Assembly (NCBI RefSeq): GCF_900091515.1
Contig: NZ_LT607410.1
Span: forward strand, 248,001 to 312,000
Source of the DNA: Micromonospora purpureochromogenes
GTDB taxonomy: Bacteria; Actinomycetota; Actinomycetes; Mycobacteriales; Micromonosporaceae
Length of the DNA stretch: 64,000 nucleotides
Direction of reading: 5' to 3'
In this document: piece by piece, positions 9,042 to 17,246 of the stretch
How positions within the stretch are numbered: the first letter of the stretch is position 1
Layout of the letters: each line of letters starts with the position of its first letter
Translations under genes and position numbers: made by a program
The notes under the pieces: model-generated
What the model saw: the letters and a program-made list of their open reading frames with translations, nothing else
Told to the model about the DNA's origin: nothing
Database searches by the model: none

Positions 9042-10304
9042 GTGAGCTACGTGCAGCTGTGGGGCCGGCGTTTCGGTCAGGCCCTCACCGTTCTCCGCGA
9101 CCCGGACGCGGGTCTGCTCGATCCGTTGCCCAGGCCCGCCGTCAACCCACGGGTCGACGCCGCACAACTCGTCGCACAAGCCCGGGAGAAGGGCCTCAGC
9201 GACGGCCGGCAAGCGCTGTACGACGGGTGGTCGTTCGGGCACGAGGGCGACCCGCCGCAGGCGGTGGGCGAGCCCAAATACGTCGAGACGCTGCGCCGGC
9301 TGCGTGACTCCGCCCTCCACGAGCTCCGTGATCGGCAGCAGAAGACCGCCGACCGGTTGGTCGACCTGCACCACACCGTGCGGGAGGCGGACCGGGCGAT
9401 GCGAGCGGCCCGCGACCGGATGGCCCGGATCGCCACCCGTGATCAGCACGACGAGGACGACTCGCTGCGCGCCCACCTGCGCCGGCGGAACATCGACACC
9501 GATCGGCTGCAACTGCCACCGCTGAACAGTGAGGTGTGGGAGGGCGACGCGCCGCCGATGCGTCTGATCTGGCGGATCCTCGTCCTGCTCTTCCTCGTCG
9601 CGGTGGTCTTCGAGATCGAGCACTACGTCGCCGTGGGCTACCTGCCGTTGACCGATGTGGGACGGACCACGGGTCTGCTGCTCACCGGCGCGATCGCAGC
9701 CCTGACTGTCATCGCGCCCCTGATGTCCGGGCAACTGTTCCGCAACCGGCACGCGACCGGGTCCGACCGGCTGCTGGCTCCGCTGACCTTCGTCCTGCTG
9801 CTGCCGACCATGGCGATCATCCTCGGCTTCGGACTGCTCGCCGCGAGACTGTTCGACCGCGGCGTCACCGGCGGCGCCTCGTTCGGCGGGGCCACCGACC
9901 CGTCCCGGACGGCCGCGCTCGGGCTCACCCCAGCGACGCTGATCGTCGTCTTCGACGTGGTGCTGTTCCTGGCGTGCGTGATGGCGTACCTGTTGGGGCT
10001 CGCCCAGCCGCATCCGTTCCAGCAGGCGTTCGCCCGCAGCCGGCAGGTGCGCAACCGCACGCTCGGGGTGACCCAACGGATGGGTATCCGCATCAACCCG
10101 GACTACCGGGCGATGACCACCACGGACGACGGGCCGGACGATCCGGACCCAATGGTCGCGCCGGAGCAGGAAGCGGCGATCAGGAACGCCTACTGTGCGG
10201 CCGAGGAGGCGTACTACCAGGGGTTGACCGAGGCGGTGGCGGATCCGACGTTCACCGAGGCCGTCATGCGGCATCGGCGAGAGCCGGAGCCGGCCGGTGA
10301 GTGA
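9042..10304 (+). CDS. Coiled-coil membrane protein, function unknown
   Basis: The 420-aa protein has a soluble N-terminal part with a coiled coil (about residues 85-140, LRRLRDSALHELRDRQQKTA). Then come four transmembrane segments: one around LIWRILVLLFLVAVVFEI, one around GLLLTGAIAALTVIAPL, one around LLAPLTFVLLLPTMAII, and one around TLIVVFDVVLFLACVMAYLL. A hydrophilic tail ends it. I see no enzymatic motif. I chose the GTG at 9042 because GAGGGAG lies about 10 bases upstream; an in-frame GTG at 9003 is the alternative. Its layout resembles the protein at 10958-12259, so the two may be distant paralogues or partners. It overlaps the radical SAM gene by 8 bases. Confidence 0.78.
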   Translation: MSYVQLWGRRFGQALTVLRDPDAGLLDPLPRPAVNPRVDAAQLVAQAREKGLSDGRQALYDGWSFGHEGDPPQAVGEPKYVETLRRLRDSALHELRDRQQKTADRLVDLHHTVREADRAMRAARDRMARIATRDQHDEDDSLRAHLRRRNIDTDRLQLPPLNSEVWEGDAPPMRLIWRILVLLFLVAVVFEIEHYVAVGYLPLTDVGRTTGLLLTGAIAALTVIAPLMSGQLFRNRHATGSDRLLAPLTFVLLLPTMAIILGFGLLAARLFDRGVTGGASFGGATDPSRTAALGLTPATLIVVFDVVLFLACVMAYLLGLAQPHPFQQAFARSRQVRNRTLGVTQRMGIRINPDYRAMTTTDDGPDDPDPMVAPEQEAAIRNAYCAAEEAYYQGLTEAVADPTFTEAVMRHRREPEPAGE

Positions 10305-10950
10305 GCGACTGCGGTTGGCCCGCGCCCACTTCCCGGTGACGTCGCTGGGCTACGGCCACCGCCTGGTGCTCTGGGTGCAGGGCTGCCCGCTGGCGTGCCC
10401 CGGGTGCATCGCGAAGGACACCTGGGACCCCGCGGGCGGGGTCGCGGTCGATGTCGCGGACCTGCTCGGGGATGTCCGTCGGGCGGTCCTGGCCGGCGCC
10501 GACGGGCTGACCGTCAGCGGCGGCGAGCCACTGCGGCAGGCCGCCGCGGTCGGGTCGCTGCTTCGAGGCGTACAGGAACTGGGTGCCGCCTTCGACGTGC
10601 TCCTCTACACCGGCTTCGAGCTGGACGAGCTGGATTCCGCGCAGCGGGAGACGGCCGAGCTCGCCGACGTCCTGATCACCGGGCGGTACGTCGCCACCGC
10701 CCCCACCGGGCTCATCTGGCGCGGCTCGGCGAACCAGCGGATGCACCTGCGTACGCCTTTGGCGCGCGACCGCTACACGGACTTCATCGAGTACGAGCCG
10801 GAACACCCGCCCGTCCAGATCGAGGCCGACCGGGAAGGCCGGCTGTGGTGGGCGGGTGTCCCGAACCGTCCCGAGACCAAGCGTGCTCTCGACCGGGGGC
10901 TGGCGGCGCTCGGCTACTCCCTCGAGTCGACGAGCTGGCGCCGCCAGTAG
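10297..10950 (+). CDS. NrdG-like radical SAM activating enzyme (4Fe-4S)
   Basis: The 217-aa protein has the radical SAM signature CxxxCxxC at C30, C34 and C37 (GCPLACPGC), followed by the glycine-rich SAM-binding motif LTVSGGEPLRQ. Length and layout match the anaerobic ribonucleotide reductase activase (NrdG) and pyruvate-formate-lyase activase family, which make glycyl radicals in a partner enzyme. No NrdD or other glycyl-radical enzyme is encoded in the window, so the substrate is unknown. The GTG start at 10297 overlaps the upstream membrane-protein gene by 8 bases, so translation is probably coupled. A role in modifying a component of the kinase/Clp system is a plausible but unproven idea. 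Confidence 0.88.
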   Translation: MSERLRLARAHFPVTSLGYGHRLVLWVQGCPLACPGCIAKDTWDPAGGVAVDVADLLGDVRRAVLAGADGLTVSGGEPLRQAAAVGSLLRGVQELGAAFDVLLYTGFELDELDSAQRETAELADVLITGRYVATAPTGLIWRGSANQRMHLRTPLARDRYTDFIEYEPEHPPVQIEADREGRLWWAGVPNRPETKRALDRGLAALGYSLESTSWRRQ

Positions 10951-10957
10951 CGGCTCG

Positions 10958-12259
10958 TCAGTCCGTCTGGTCTGGCTTCGGCTTCTGGCCCGGCTTCGGC
11001 TCCGGGCCCGACTCGGTGTCTACGTCCGGGTCCGGGTCCGACTCGGTGTCCGGGCCCGGCTCGGTGGGCTCGGTCGGCATTCGGCGCGGGCGGACCAGCC
11101 GGCGCCAGCCCGACTCCGGCGGCGCCTGGAACCGGCGGACGAGCATCGCCGCCTCGGCTCGGACTCGCCGGGCCGCCGACTCGCACCGGTCGACCTCGAC
11201 GACGTACTGCCGTTTGCGGCTGTCCCGCAGGTGGTCGAGCTGCTGGCGGAGCGTCCTCGCCTCGGCGACGTCGCGCAGCAGCGCCCCGTGCCGCGGCCGG
11301 GCCCGGCGCAGGCGCCGATCGCTGCGCCTGACCTGTCCGACCTCCTCGCGTGGCCGGCGATACCCCGCGGTGAACGCGATGGCCCCGGTGAGCAGATAGA
11401 GCAGGAGCAGCACCATCGCACCCAGGCCCGAGCTGGCGTCGGTGGGCGGTGCGGCACCACTGATGAACGACGCCTGAGCGTCGTTGCTGGGCAGCTCGGG
11501 TGCGAGAAGCCGGAGGGCGAAGGCGCCCAGACCCATCGAGAGCCACAGGCCGAGGAGCGACCAGCCGGACACCGCGCGCCGGACGTTCCGTCGCTGCTCC
11601 CTGACGCGCTTGAATCCCTCACCGGCCCAGTGCGCGACATAGGTCGTGGTCACGGCCAGCGCGGCCACCAGCGGCCACACCCTCGCGTCGTTGAGGATCC
11701 GCTCGACGACCTGGTTGAAGGTGATGAGGTCCGCCACCATGGCGAAGAGCAGCACGATGTAGAGGATCGACTGGCCGATCCACCCGCGGCCGGCCAACTC
11801 GCCGACGTTGCCGCTCTGGTAGCTCGGTCCCGGGTCCTCCTCGCCGTCGGGTCCGGCCGGTTCCGGGGTGTCCCGCTGCTCGACGGCGCGGACCGCCCGC
11901 TGCTTCACGTACTCAAGCTCTTTGATCTTGCCGCTCCGGCCCTCCGACTCGTGGTCGAACTGGGTGATGAGGCCGTCGATCCGGGCCTGCAGGTCGCCCT
12001 GCTCGACCTCCTCGACCGTGTGGTGGCGCAGGATCGTGGCCTTCATCTCGATCACGTGCGACTCGATGACCTCGTCGATCGCCTTCATCACACCGTCGTC
12101 GATGCCGAACGGTGCGACGGCCGCGAGGTGCCGCCTGACCCGGGCACTGAGTCGATCTTCGCCGTCCATCGCCGGGACACGATGCAGGCTCAGTTGCCTG
12201 AGCCGCTTGGCGGTCCGACGCAACTCGGTACGGCGCTTCCATTCTTTCGGCATCTTCAC
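10958..12259 (-). CDS. Membrane protein with helical N-terminus and acidic Pro/Asp-rich tail
   Basis: The 433-aa protein has helical soluble regions at the N-terminus (about residues 1-150). Transmembrane segments follow: ILYIVLLFAMVADLI, WPLVAALAVTTTYVAHWAG, LLGLWLSMGLGAFAL and LGAMVLLLLYLLTGAIAF. After a second basic helical stretch, the tail is low complexity, built of Pro-Asp/Glu-Thr-Glu repeats (TEPGPDTESDPDPDVDTES). The family is not recognised. The GTG start at 12259 overlaps the TGA of the preceding gene (GTGA). Organisation parallels the plus-strand membrane protein at 9042, suggesting a heteromeric membrane complex (inference). Confidence 0.78.
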   Translation of the reverse strand: MKMPKEWKRRTELRRTAKRLRQLSLHRVPAMDGEDRLSARVRRHLAAVAPFGIDDGVMKAIDEVIESHVIEMKATILRHHTVEEVEQGDLQARIDGLITQFDHESEGRSGKIKELEYVKQRAVRAVEQRDTPEPAGPDGEEDPGPSYQSGNVGELAGRGWIGQSILYIVLLFAMVADLITFNQVVERILNDARVWPLVAALAVTTTYVAHWAGEGFKRVREQRRNVRRAVSGWSLLGLWLSMGLGAFALRLLAPELPSNDAQASFISGAAPPTDASSGLGAMVLLLLYLLTGAIAFTAGYRRPREEVGQVRRSDRRLRRARPRHGALLRDVAEARTLRQQLDHLRDSRKRQYVVEVDRCESAARRVRAEAAMLVRRFQAPPESGWRRLVRPRRMPTEPTEPGPDTESDPDPDVDTESGPEPKPGQKPKPDQTD

Positions 12260-12975
12260 AATGAGCTCCCGGTGTCGGCGGAAGGGGACGATGTCTCGAG
12301 AACCCAGGTGGGGAGTGCGACCGGGGGGAGGGTGAGCAGCGGGGAGAGCGTCCGCCCGTGCGGGTGGGCGCGTGCCAGCGCGGCCAGGTATTCGGCGAGA
12401 CGCCGCTGGTACAGCTCTACCAAGCCTCGGGCCCGGGTGCCTGGACCGGAGGCCGCCGCCTGGTGCTGCCGCACCGCGGCGACGCGTTCGGCCCGCCGAC
12501 GGTCGACCTGGTCACGGGCGTGCTCAAGCTCTTCCTGCGCCCGCATGATCCGCCGGGAGCGGGCCACCTCCCGGCGGTGCCGCAACATCGCGTCCGACCA
12601 GCGCTGCTCCTCCCGGTTACGGGGTAACAGCTCCTCGGGAGTCAGCGGAAGCCTTGCCGCCTCGACGCGCTGCTCCCACCGTACGACGTCCTCGCGAGCC
12701 CGTTCGATCCGCTCGTCACAGCGGTCGAGCTCGATCGCCGCGGCGCGGCCCATCTGCAGGAACTGGGCGTGCAGGTGGTCGAGCTTCTCGTGCAGTTCGG
12801 CGAGCAGGACGAGCTGATACCCGACGGTGACTGTTTCCCCGGTGCCGGCCAGTTCCGCCTGGCGGCGCCGCACCTCGGCCAGGGCTGGGATGCCTTGCTC
12901 GCCGTCGTGCGTTCCCCGGGCCTGGTCGGCGCGTCGCAGCGCGGCAGAGTAAAACGTGTCGCTCGTGGCCACCAT
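12256..12975 (-). CDS. Coiled-coil hypothetical protein
   Basis: The 239-aa protein is nearly all helix with strong coiled-coil character: QLVLLAELHEKLDHLHAQFL, then Glu/Arg-rich helices AIELDRCDERIERAREDV and QEELEHARDQVDRRRAERV. No membrane segment is seen. The start is set at ATG 12975; an upstream in-frame GTG at 13005 would add ten residues encoded by the palindrome, which is less likely. The gene is translationally coupled to the membrane protein downstream and diverges from the lipoprotein gene, with only about 38 bases between the two start codons. Confidence 0.72.
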   Translation of the reverse strand: MVATSDTFYSAALRRADQARGTHDGEQGIPALAEVRRRQAELAGTGETVTVGYQLVLLAELHEKLDHLHAQFLQMGRAAAIELDRCDERIERAREDVVRWEQRVEAARLPLTPEELLPRNREEQRWSDAMLRHRREVARSRRIMRAQEELEHARDQVDRRRAERVAAVRQHQAAASGPGTRARGLVELYQRRLAEYLAALARAHPHGRTLSPLLTLPPVALPTWVLETSSPSADTGSSL

Positions 12976-12977
12976 GT

Positions 12978-13008
12978 CCTGTGCTGACGGACCGTCCGTC
13001 AGCACAGG
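12978..13008. promoter_or_regulatory. Perfect 14-bp-arm palindrome between divergent genes
   Basis: CCTGTGCTGACGGA and its exact complement flank a 3-base centre. The outer end of each arm supplies the CACAGG purine stretch just before the start codon of the divergent genes (ATG at 12975 on minus, ATGATG at 13011/13014 on plus). Such symmetry suggests an operator or RNA hairpin that controls both genes at once. Confidence 0.7.
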
Positions 13009-13013
13009 GCATG

Positions 13014-14156
13014 ATGACTCACCGGTCTGCCCGGATCGCCGCCCTGGCGCTGTGTGTGCCGCTGGTTGGCGCGATCACCGGCTGCATCCCGCTGATTGAC
13101 GACAAGTTCACGTTCAACTGTCCGCAACCCGCTGCTGCGGGCCTCGCCATCGCGGTCGGCGCCCGAGCCAACAGCCCCGCCCCGGCCCTGCCCACCGACG
13201 TGCGCAAGCTGATCGTCGACACGATGAACGGCTGCGGCAAGATCACCGCGATCCGGGTGGACGGGCGTCCCAGCATCGTCGACGCCGCGGTGTTCGGCAC
13301 CCAGGCGCGGACCAAGTCCAACTTCGCCATCGACCAGAAGGCCTTCCTGGACAGGGCCAGCGCGATGATCGCGAACGCGAAGGCCGGCGCACCCGAGGCG
13401 AACGTGCTGAAGGCGCTGAGTGTGGCGTCGGACGCGGCCGGTCCGGGCGGCACGGTGGTGCTCGTCGACTCCGGCGTGCAGACCACCGCCCCGCTCGACT
13501 TCCGCAGGAACGACCTGCTGTCGCGGCGTCCGGCGGCCGTCGCCAAGCTGCTCAAGCAGCAGCGTCTGCTGCCCAACCTCAGCGGCCGAAAGGTCATCAT
13601 GACCGGGCTCGGCTACACGGCGATGCCGCAGGAGCCGCTCGACGACCGCAACCGGTCGACCCTGATGAACCTGTGGCGCGAGATCGTCCTCGCCGCCGGT
13701 GCGACCGATCCGGTGATCGACTCGAATGCCAACACGGCGGATTCCGCCGTGACCAGCCCGACCGTGAGCGTGGTGAAGTTCGTGGTCGGCGACATCCAGC
13801 CCCGCTGTGACACGCTTGCGGTATTCCCGGACGACGGCGCGGTCGGCTTCGTCCCCGATCAGGCAAGGTTCCGCGATCCGGAGGCCGCCCACAAGATCCT
13901 CGCCAGGTTCGTCGCATTCCTCAGGGAAAACCCCACCGCCCAAGCCGTGGTCAGGGGATATGTGGCCCACTACGGTTCCGGCGACCTGTCGCAACGCCGC
14001 GCCGACCGGGTGAAGCAGGAGTTAGCCACGCTGGGTGCCACTAGAAGGATCACCGCGAATGGGATGGGCTGGGGTCCGTACCCGAGCGTGAGCGCCCCTC
14101 CGGACGCGAAGTACGACCAGAAGAACCGCATGGTCACGATCGAGGTCAGCTGCTGA
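13014..14156 (+). CDS. OmpA-like domain lipoprotein
   Basis: The 380-aa protein has a signal peptide with a lipobox (hydrophobic ALALCVPLVGAITGC, lipidated Cys predicted at C24), so it should sit on the outer face of the membrane. The C-terminal ~110 residues look like an OmpA/MotB peptidoglycan-binding domain: FRDPEAAHKILARFVAFL, VVRGYVAHYGSG, LSQRRADRVKQELATLG and a final MVTIEVSC strand. The middle region (SVASDAAGPGGTVVLVDSG) resembles an alpha/beta vWA-like fold, with reduced certainty. It probably anchors the kinase/Clp membrane system to the wall (inference). Start choice: the second ATG of ATGATG, at 13014, has better spacing to AGGG than 13011. Confidence 0.8.
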   Translation: MTHRSARIAALALCVPLVGAITGCIPLIDDKFTFNCPQPAAAGLAIAVGARANSPAPALPTDVRKLIVDTMNGCGKITAIRVDGRPSIVDAAVFGTQARTKSNFAIDQKAFLDRASAMIANAKAGAPEANVLKALSVASDAAGPGGTVVLVDSGVQTTAPLDFRRNDLLSRRPAAVAKLLKQQRLLPNLSGRKVIMTGLGYTAMPQEPLDDRNRSTLMNLWREIVLAAGATDPVIDSNANTADSAVTSPTVSVVKFVVGDIQPRCDTLAVFPDDGAVGFVPDQARFRDPEAAHKILARFVAFLRENPTAQAVVRGYVAHYGSGDLSQRRADRVKQELATLGATRRITANGMGWGPYPSVSAPPDAKYDQKNRMVTIEVSC

Positions 14157-14470
14157 CCGCGGGTGCCGACCGGCGCAGGAGTACGCGCACCACGACAAGC
14201 GGGACGATGCCCGGCAGATACCAGAGGAGGTCGGCGGGGCGAACTGTACGCCGAGTACCAGCCGGGCCAGCAGCCTGCGTTCGGACAGCTCAGCGGGGAT
14301 CCGGTCAGGTGGAAGCTCCACAGCCCAGCACCATGCCAGGCGGATCGCGCTGGCCACCAGCGGTGGCCGGCGCGGCCAGAGAAACAGCACCCAGGCGTAC
14401 GTCATCGACGCGCGTAGAGCGTGGTCCGGGGTACTGCTGCAACCCGCCCGCGTCGCTTTCACCCCAGTTC
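14146..14470 (-). pseudogene. Decayed DUF2809 membrane protein gene
   Basis: The minus strand preserves pieces of a DUF2809 family protein (small multi-pass membrane protein), spread over at least two frames. One frame has the core: ALRASMTYAWVLFLWPRR, then LAWCWAVEL and AELSERRLLARLVLG. The characteristic C-terminal part continues in another frame (ADLLWYLPGIVPLVVVRVLL), ending in TGA at 14146. An upstream frame holds LQQYPG, matching the family's residues before the ALYA segment. At least two single-base indels therefore separate the parts, and no intact start is seen. The 3' end overlaps the lipoprotein gene by 11 bases. Family recall is from memory and should be tested by profile search. 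Confidence 0.5.
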
Positions 14471-14760
14471 CGGACCAGCCGTCGCAGGGACGGCGTGTCG
14501 CCGTACACACCTGCGGGTCCGCGGCGACCGACCGCCGCCGCGCCACCCCGACGCTGCCGAAGGAGATCTACCAACAGGCCACAATGGACAAGAATCAAGG
14601 GCCGACCGAAGGGTACCTTCTAAGATCCAGACAGGGCGATAGAGAAACGCACTGGCAAGGACAGGCGAGCACGAACCCTCACCCACACGAAACACCGACG
14701 ATCGAGCACCATCCGAGCACCACGCTCCCAATGTGTGGAAATTCGCGGCGCATGCTAAGA
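14471..14760. other. Gene-free stretch before the helicase gene
   Basis: No gene is supported here. Codon bias is weak and AT content is higher than in surrounding DNA (for example around 14580-14720), consistent with a promoter region for the helicase-nuclease pair. No clear -10/-35 pair was assigned. Confidence 0.4.
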
Positions 14761-14808
14761 ACGATCAAGGCTGTGACCGGCGTTCTTGCTGGTCACAGCC
14801 TTGATCGT
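14761..14808. promoter_or_regulatory. 18-bp-arm inverted repeat at the helicase start
   Basis: Two perfect 18-base arms (ACGATCAAGGCTGTGACC and its complement) flank a 12-base loop and end 16 bases before the ATG at 14825. There is no following T-run, so a terminator is unlikely. An operator or translation-blocking hairpin controlling the helicase-nuclease pair fits better; alternatively it marks an insertion boundary. Confidence 0.65.
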
Positions 14809-14824
14809 GAGTGCGCCCGATCAG

Positions 14825-17224
14825 ATGGACGGGGAGCTGCGGTGGCCGGTCTTCACCGATACCGGCCCGCTCTACTCGGCGCAGTCCCCGTCGTCCGTGC
14901 TGGCTCCGGTCATCCGAGACCTCGCGAGCCTGCGCGGTCACGGCATCCCGCAGGTGGTGCTGGACGCCTGGGCGGAACGCATCGACGAGCTCAATGACCT
15001 TCAGGTCGCTACGATCAATCAGGGTCGGCTGCTCGCTGGGGCGAACGTCCTGGTGACGGCTCCCACGTCGTCCGGCAAGACCATGATCGGGGAACTCGCC
15101 GCTGTCCGCGCTGCCCGGCTGGGCGGCAGGTCGGTGTTTCTGCTGCCGACCCGCGCCCTGGTCAACGAGCAGTACGCGCGGTTCTCGCGCACGTACGGGC
15201 CGGCCGGGTTGCAGACCATCCGGGCCACTGGGGAAACCGCCGACGACGTGCCGGCGCTGCTGCAGGGGCAGTTCGACCTGGCCGTGCTGACCTACGAGAA
15301 GTTCGCAGGCCTGGCGCTGGGCAACCCGCACCTGCTAAAGCTGGTCTCCGTCGTGGTCATCGACGAGGTCCAGACGATCGTCGACCCAGGTCGTGGCGCC
15401 TATCTCGAGTTCCTCCTCACCGTGCTCAAGGCGCGCCGGCCCGAAGGCGTCGCGCCGCAGGTCGTCGCGCTGTCCGCAGTGCTCGGCGATCTCGGCGGTC
15501 TCGACAGCTGGCTCGACGCGAACGTCATCGCCCGGACCGAGCGGCCGATCCCGCTGCTCGAAGGGGTACTCGGACCCGATGGGATCTACCGGCACCTCGA
15601 CGCCGACCGCGAGGAGGCATCCGAGCAGCTCATCAGGCCGACCGGATGGACGCAGCGCAACCAGGACCTGATCATTCCGCTGGTCCGCAAACTGGTGGGC
15701 GAGGGCCAGCAGGTCATCATCTTCCGCAGCACGCGGGGATTGACCCGCGGCTGCGCTCGGTATCTCGCGCAGAGCCTGGGCCTGCCCGAGGCGAAGGCGG
15801 CGCTGGAGAGCCTGGCCGGCGCCGACCCCAGTGCCGTGCTGGCGGACCTGCGCCAGTGCCTTGCTGGCGGGGTCGCCTTCCACATCTCCGACCTGGCACG
15901 GGACGAGAAGATCGCCATCGAGGACCAGTTCCGTGCCCCGGACAGCGGCATCCGGGTGCTCGTGTGCACCACGACGCTTGCCCAGGGCGTCAACCTGCCC
16001 GCCGAGACCGTGATCATGGTGGAGCTGGACCACCCGACCGGGCCGACCCAGACAGCCCCGTATTCGGTCGCGGAGTACAAGAACATCGCCGGGCGCGCCG
16101 GCCGGCTGGGACTGACCGACGGGGGACGCGCCGTCTTGATCGCCGGCGGCGGCATCGACGGCGACCGCCGGTGGCACGACTACGTGCTGGGCAAGCCCGA
16201 GGATCTGCGGTCTCAGCTCCTGAATCCGGAGCAGGACACCGCGACGTTGCTGTTGCGCGTGGTAGCAGTCGCCTCACGGCGGGAGGGAACGACCGGGCTG
16301 AACGAGGCTGACGTCATCGCGTACCTGTCCAACAGCTTCGCCGCGCACCAGCAGCGGCTCGCGGGCGCGCCGGACCCGTTCCCCGCCGCCACCGTCTCCG
16401 CCGTCCTACGCGACCTTGTGGATGCCGGTTTGCTGTCCTCCGACCTGTCTGGGATCGAGCTGACTGAGCTCGGGACCTACGTCTCGCAGAGCGGTCTGCG
16501 GGTGTCGTCGGCCGTGCGGGTCGCCCGTGCGCTGCGGGCCGTGCATCCGGCCGCGCTGAACCGCGTCACGATCATCGCTGCGGCGCAGCTGACCGATGAG
16601 GTGACCAGCGCTCGTCCCCCGGTCAACGGAAAAGGCTGGCAGAGGGAGCAGGCGACCTATATCGGCGAGTTGCAGCGCCACGGTCTTGCTGGCCCGGTGC
16701 TCGCGGCCTTGCCCGGCCGGGAGCGCAAGACGGCCGCCGAGCGGGCGAAGCGAGCGGTGGCCTGCATGTGGTGGATGGCCGGCGTCCCGATCGGCCGCAT
16801 TGAGCAGCAGCTCATGGTGCACCTTCCGTCCAAGGACGCCGCCGGCGCCGCCCGGGCCTCCGCGGACCGCACGCAGAGCGTCGTCGGCACCGTCATCGAT
16901 ATCGCCCGGTGCCTGCATCCCGACGCCCAACTCGACGACCTCGCCCGGGTCCTGTCCGTCCAGCTCGAATTCGGCATCCCGCCCGAGTTGGTGCCGCTAG
17001 CCCAGCGTGCCGGTGCCGTGCTGGACCGGACGGACTACCTGCGGCTCGCCGCCCGGTCCCTCACCGATCCGGCGGTGATCCTCGACGCCGCCGACGACGT
17101 CCTGCTGCCGTGCCTCAACGGCAACACCAGCAAGCTCAAGTCGCTGCGGCAGGCCGCCCGCGCCGCACGTGACGGCGAGGACAGCACCGACTTCGCCGAC
17201 CTGCTGCCGGCCTCCACCGACTAA
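14825..17224 (+). CDS. Ski2-like superfamily 2 DEAD/DEAH-box helicase
   Basis: The protein (799 aa from ATG 14825) has Walker A APTSSGKT (about residue 79), a DEVQ Walker B in VVIDEVQTIVD (about 179) in place of DEVH, motif III-like ALSAVLGD, and motifs V and VI: TTTLAQGVNLPAETVIMVEL and NIAGRAGRLGL. This order and the long C-terminal helical domain match Ski2/Hel308-like helicases. In-frame TTG 14786 and GTG 14807 lie inside the hairpin, so ATG 14825 is preferred, though without a clear ribosome-binding site. The next gene, 22 bases on, is an Mrr-like nuclease. Helicase plus PD-(D/E)xK nuclease is a common logic of phage defence (compare Hachiman). Confidence 0.88.
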   Translation: MDGELRWPVFTDTGPLYSAQSPSSVLAPVIRDLASLRGHGIPQVVLDAWAERIDELNDLQVATINQGRLLAGANVLVTAPTSSGKTMIGELAAVRAARLGGRSVFLLPTRALVNEQYARFSRTYGPAGLQTIRATGETADDVPALLQGQFDLAVLTYEKFAGLALGNPHLLKLVSVVVIDEVQTIVDPGRGAYLEFLLTVLKARRPEGVAPQVVALSAVLGDLGGLDSWLDANVIARTERPIPLLEGVLGPDGIYRHLDADREEASEQLIRPTGWTQRNQDLIIPLVRKLVGEGQQVIIFRSTRGLTRGCARYLAQSLGLPEAKAALESLAGADPSAVLADLRQCLAGGVAFHISDLARDEKIAIEDQFRAPDSGIRVLVCTTTLAQGVNLPAETVIMVELDHPTGPTQTAPYSVAEYKNIAGRAGRLGLTDGGRAVLIAGGGIDGDRRWHDYVLGKPEDLRSQLLNPEQDTATLLLRVVAVASRREGTTGLNEADVIAYLSNSFAAHQQRLAGAPDPFPAATVSAVLRDLVDAGLLSSDLSGIELTELGTYVSQSGLRVSSAVRVARALRAVHPAALNRVTIIAAAQLTDEVTSARPPVNGKGWQREQATYIGELQRHGLAGPVLAALPGRERKTAAERAKRAVACMWWMAGVPIGRIEQQLMVHLPSKDAAGAARASADRTQSVVGTVIDIARCLHPDAQLDDLARVLSVQLEFGIPPELVPLAQRAGAVLDRTDYLRLAARSLTDPAVILDAADDVLLPCLNGNTSKLKSLRQAARAARDGEDSTDFADLLPASTD

Positions 17225-17246
17225 TCCTCACCGAGGGAGCACCATC

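Noticed and set aside
2770-14156. Type VI secretion or contractile injection system
   Set aside because: Kinase, FHA, Clp-type and OmpA-like parts recall type VI regulation, but no sheath, tube, baseplate, spike or TssJKLM genes are visible, and the host appears to be a monoderm actinomycete.
14022-14546. Intact minus-strand ORF of 174 aa
   Set aside because: Only part of it resembles DUF2809. Its start lies in unrelated sequence and its end is antisense to the lipoprotein gene; the real C-terminal segment is in another frame.
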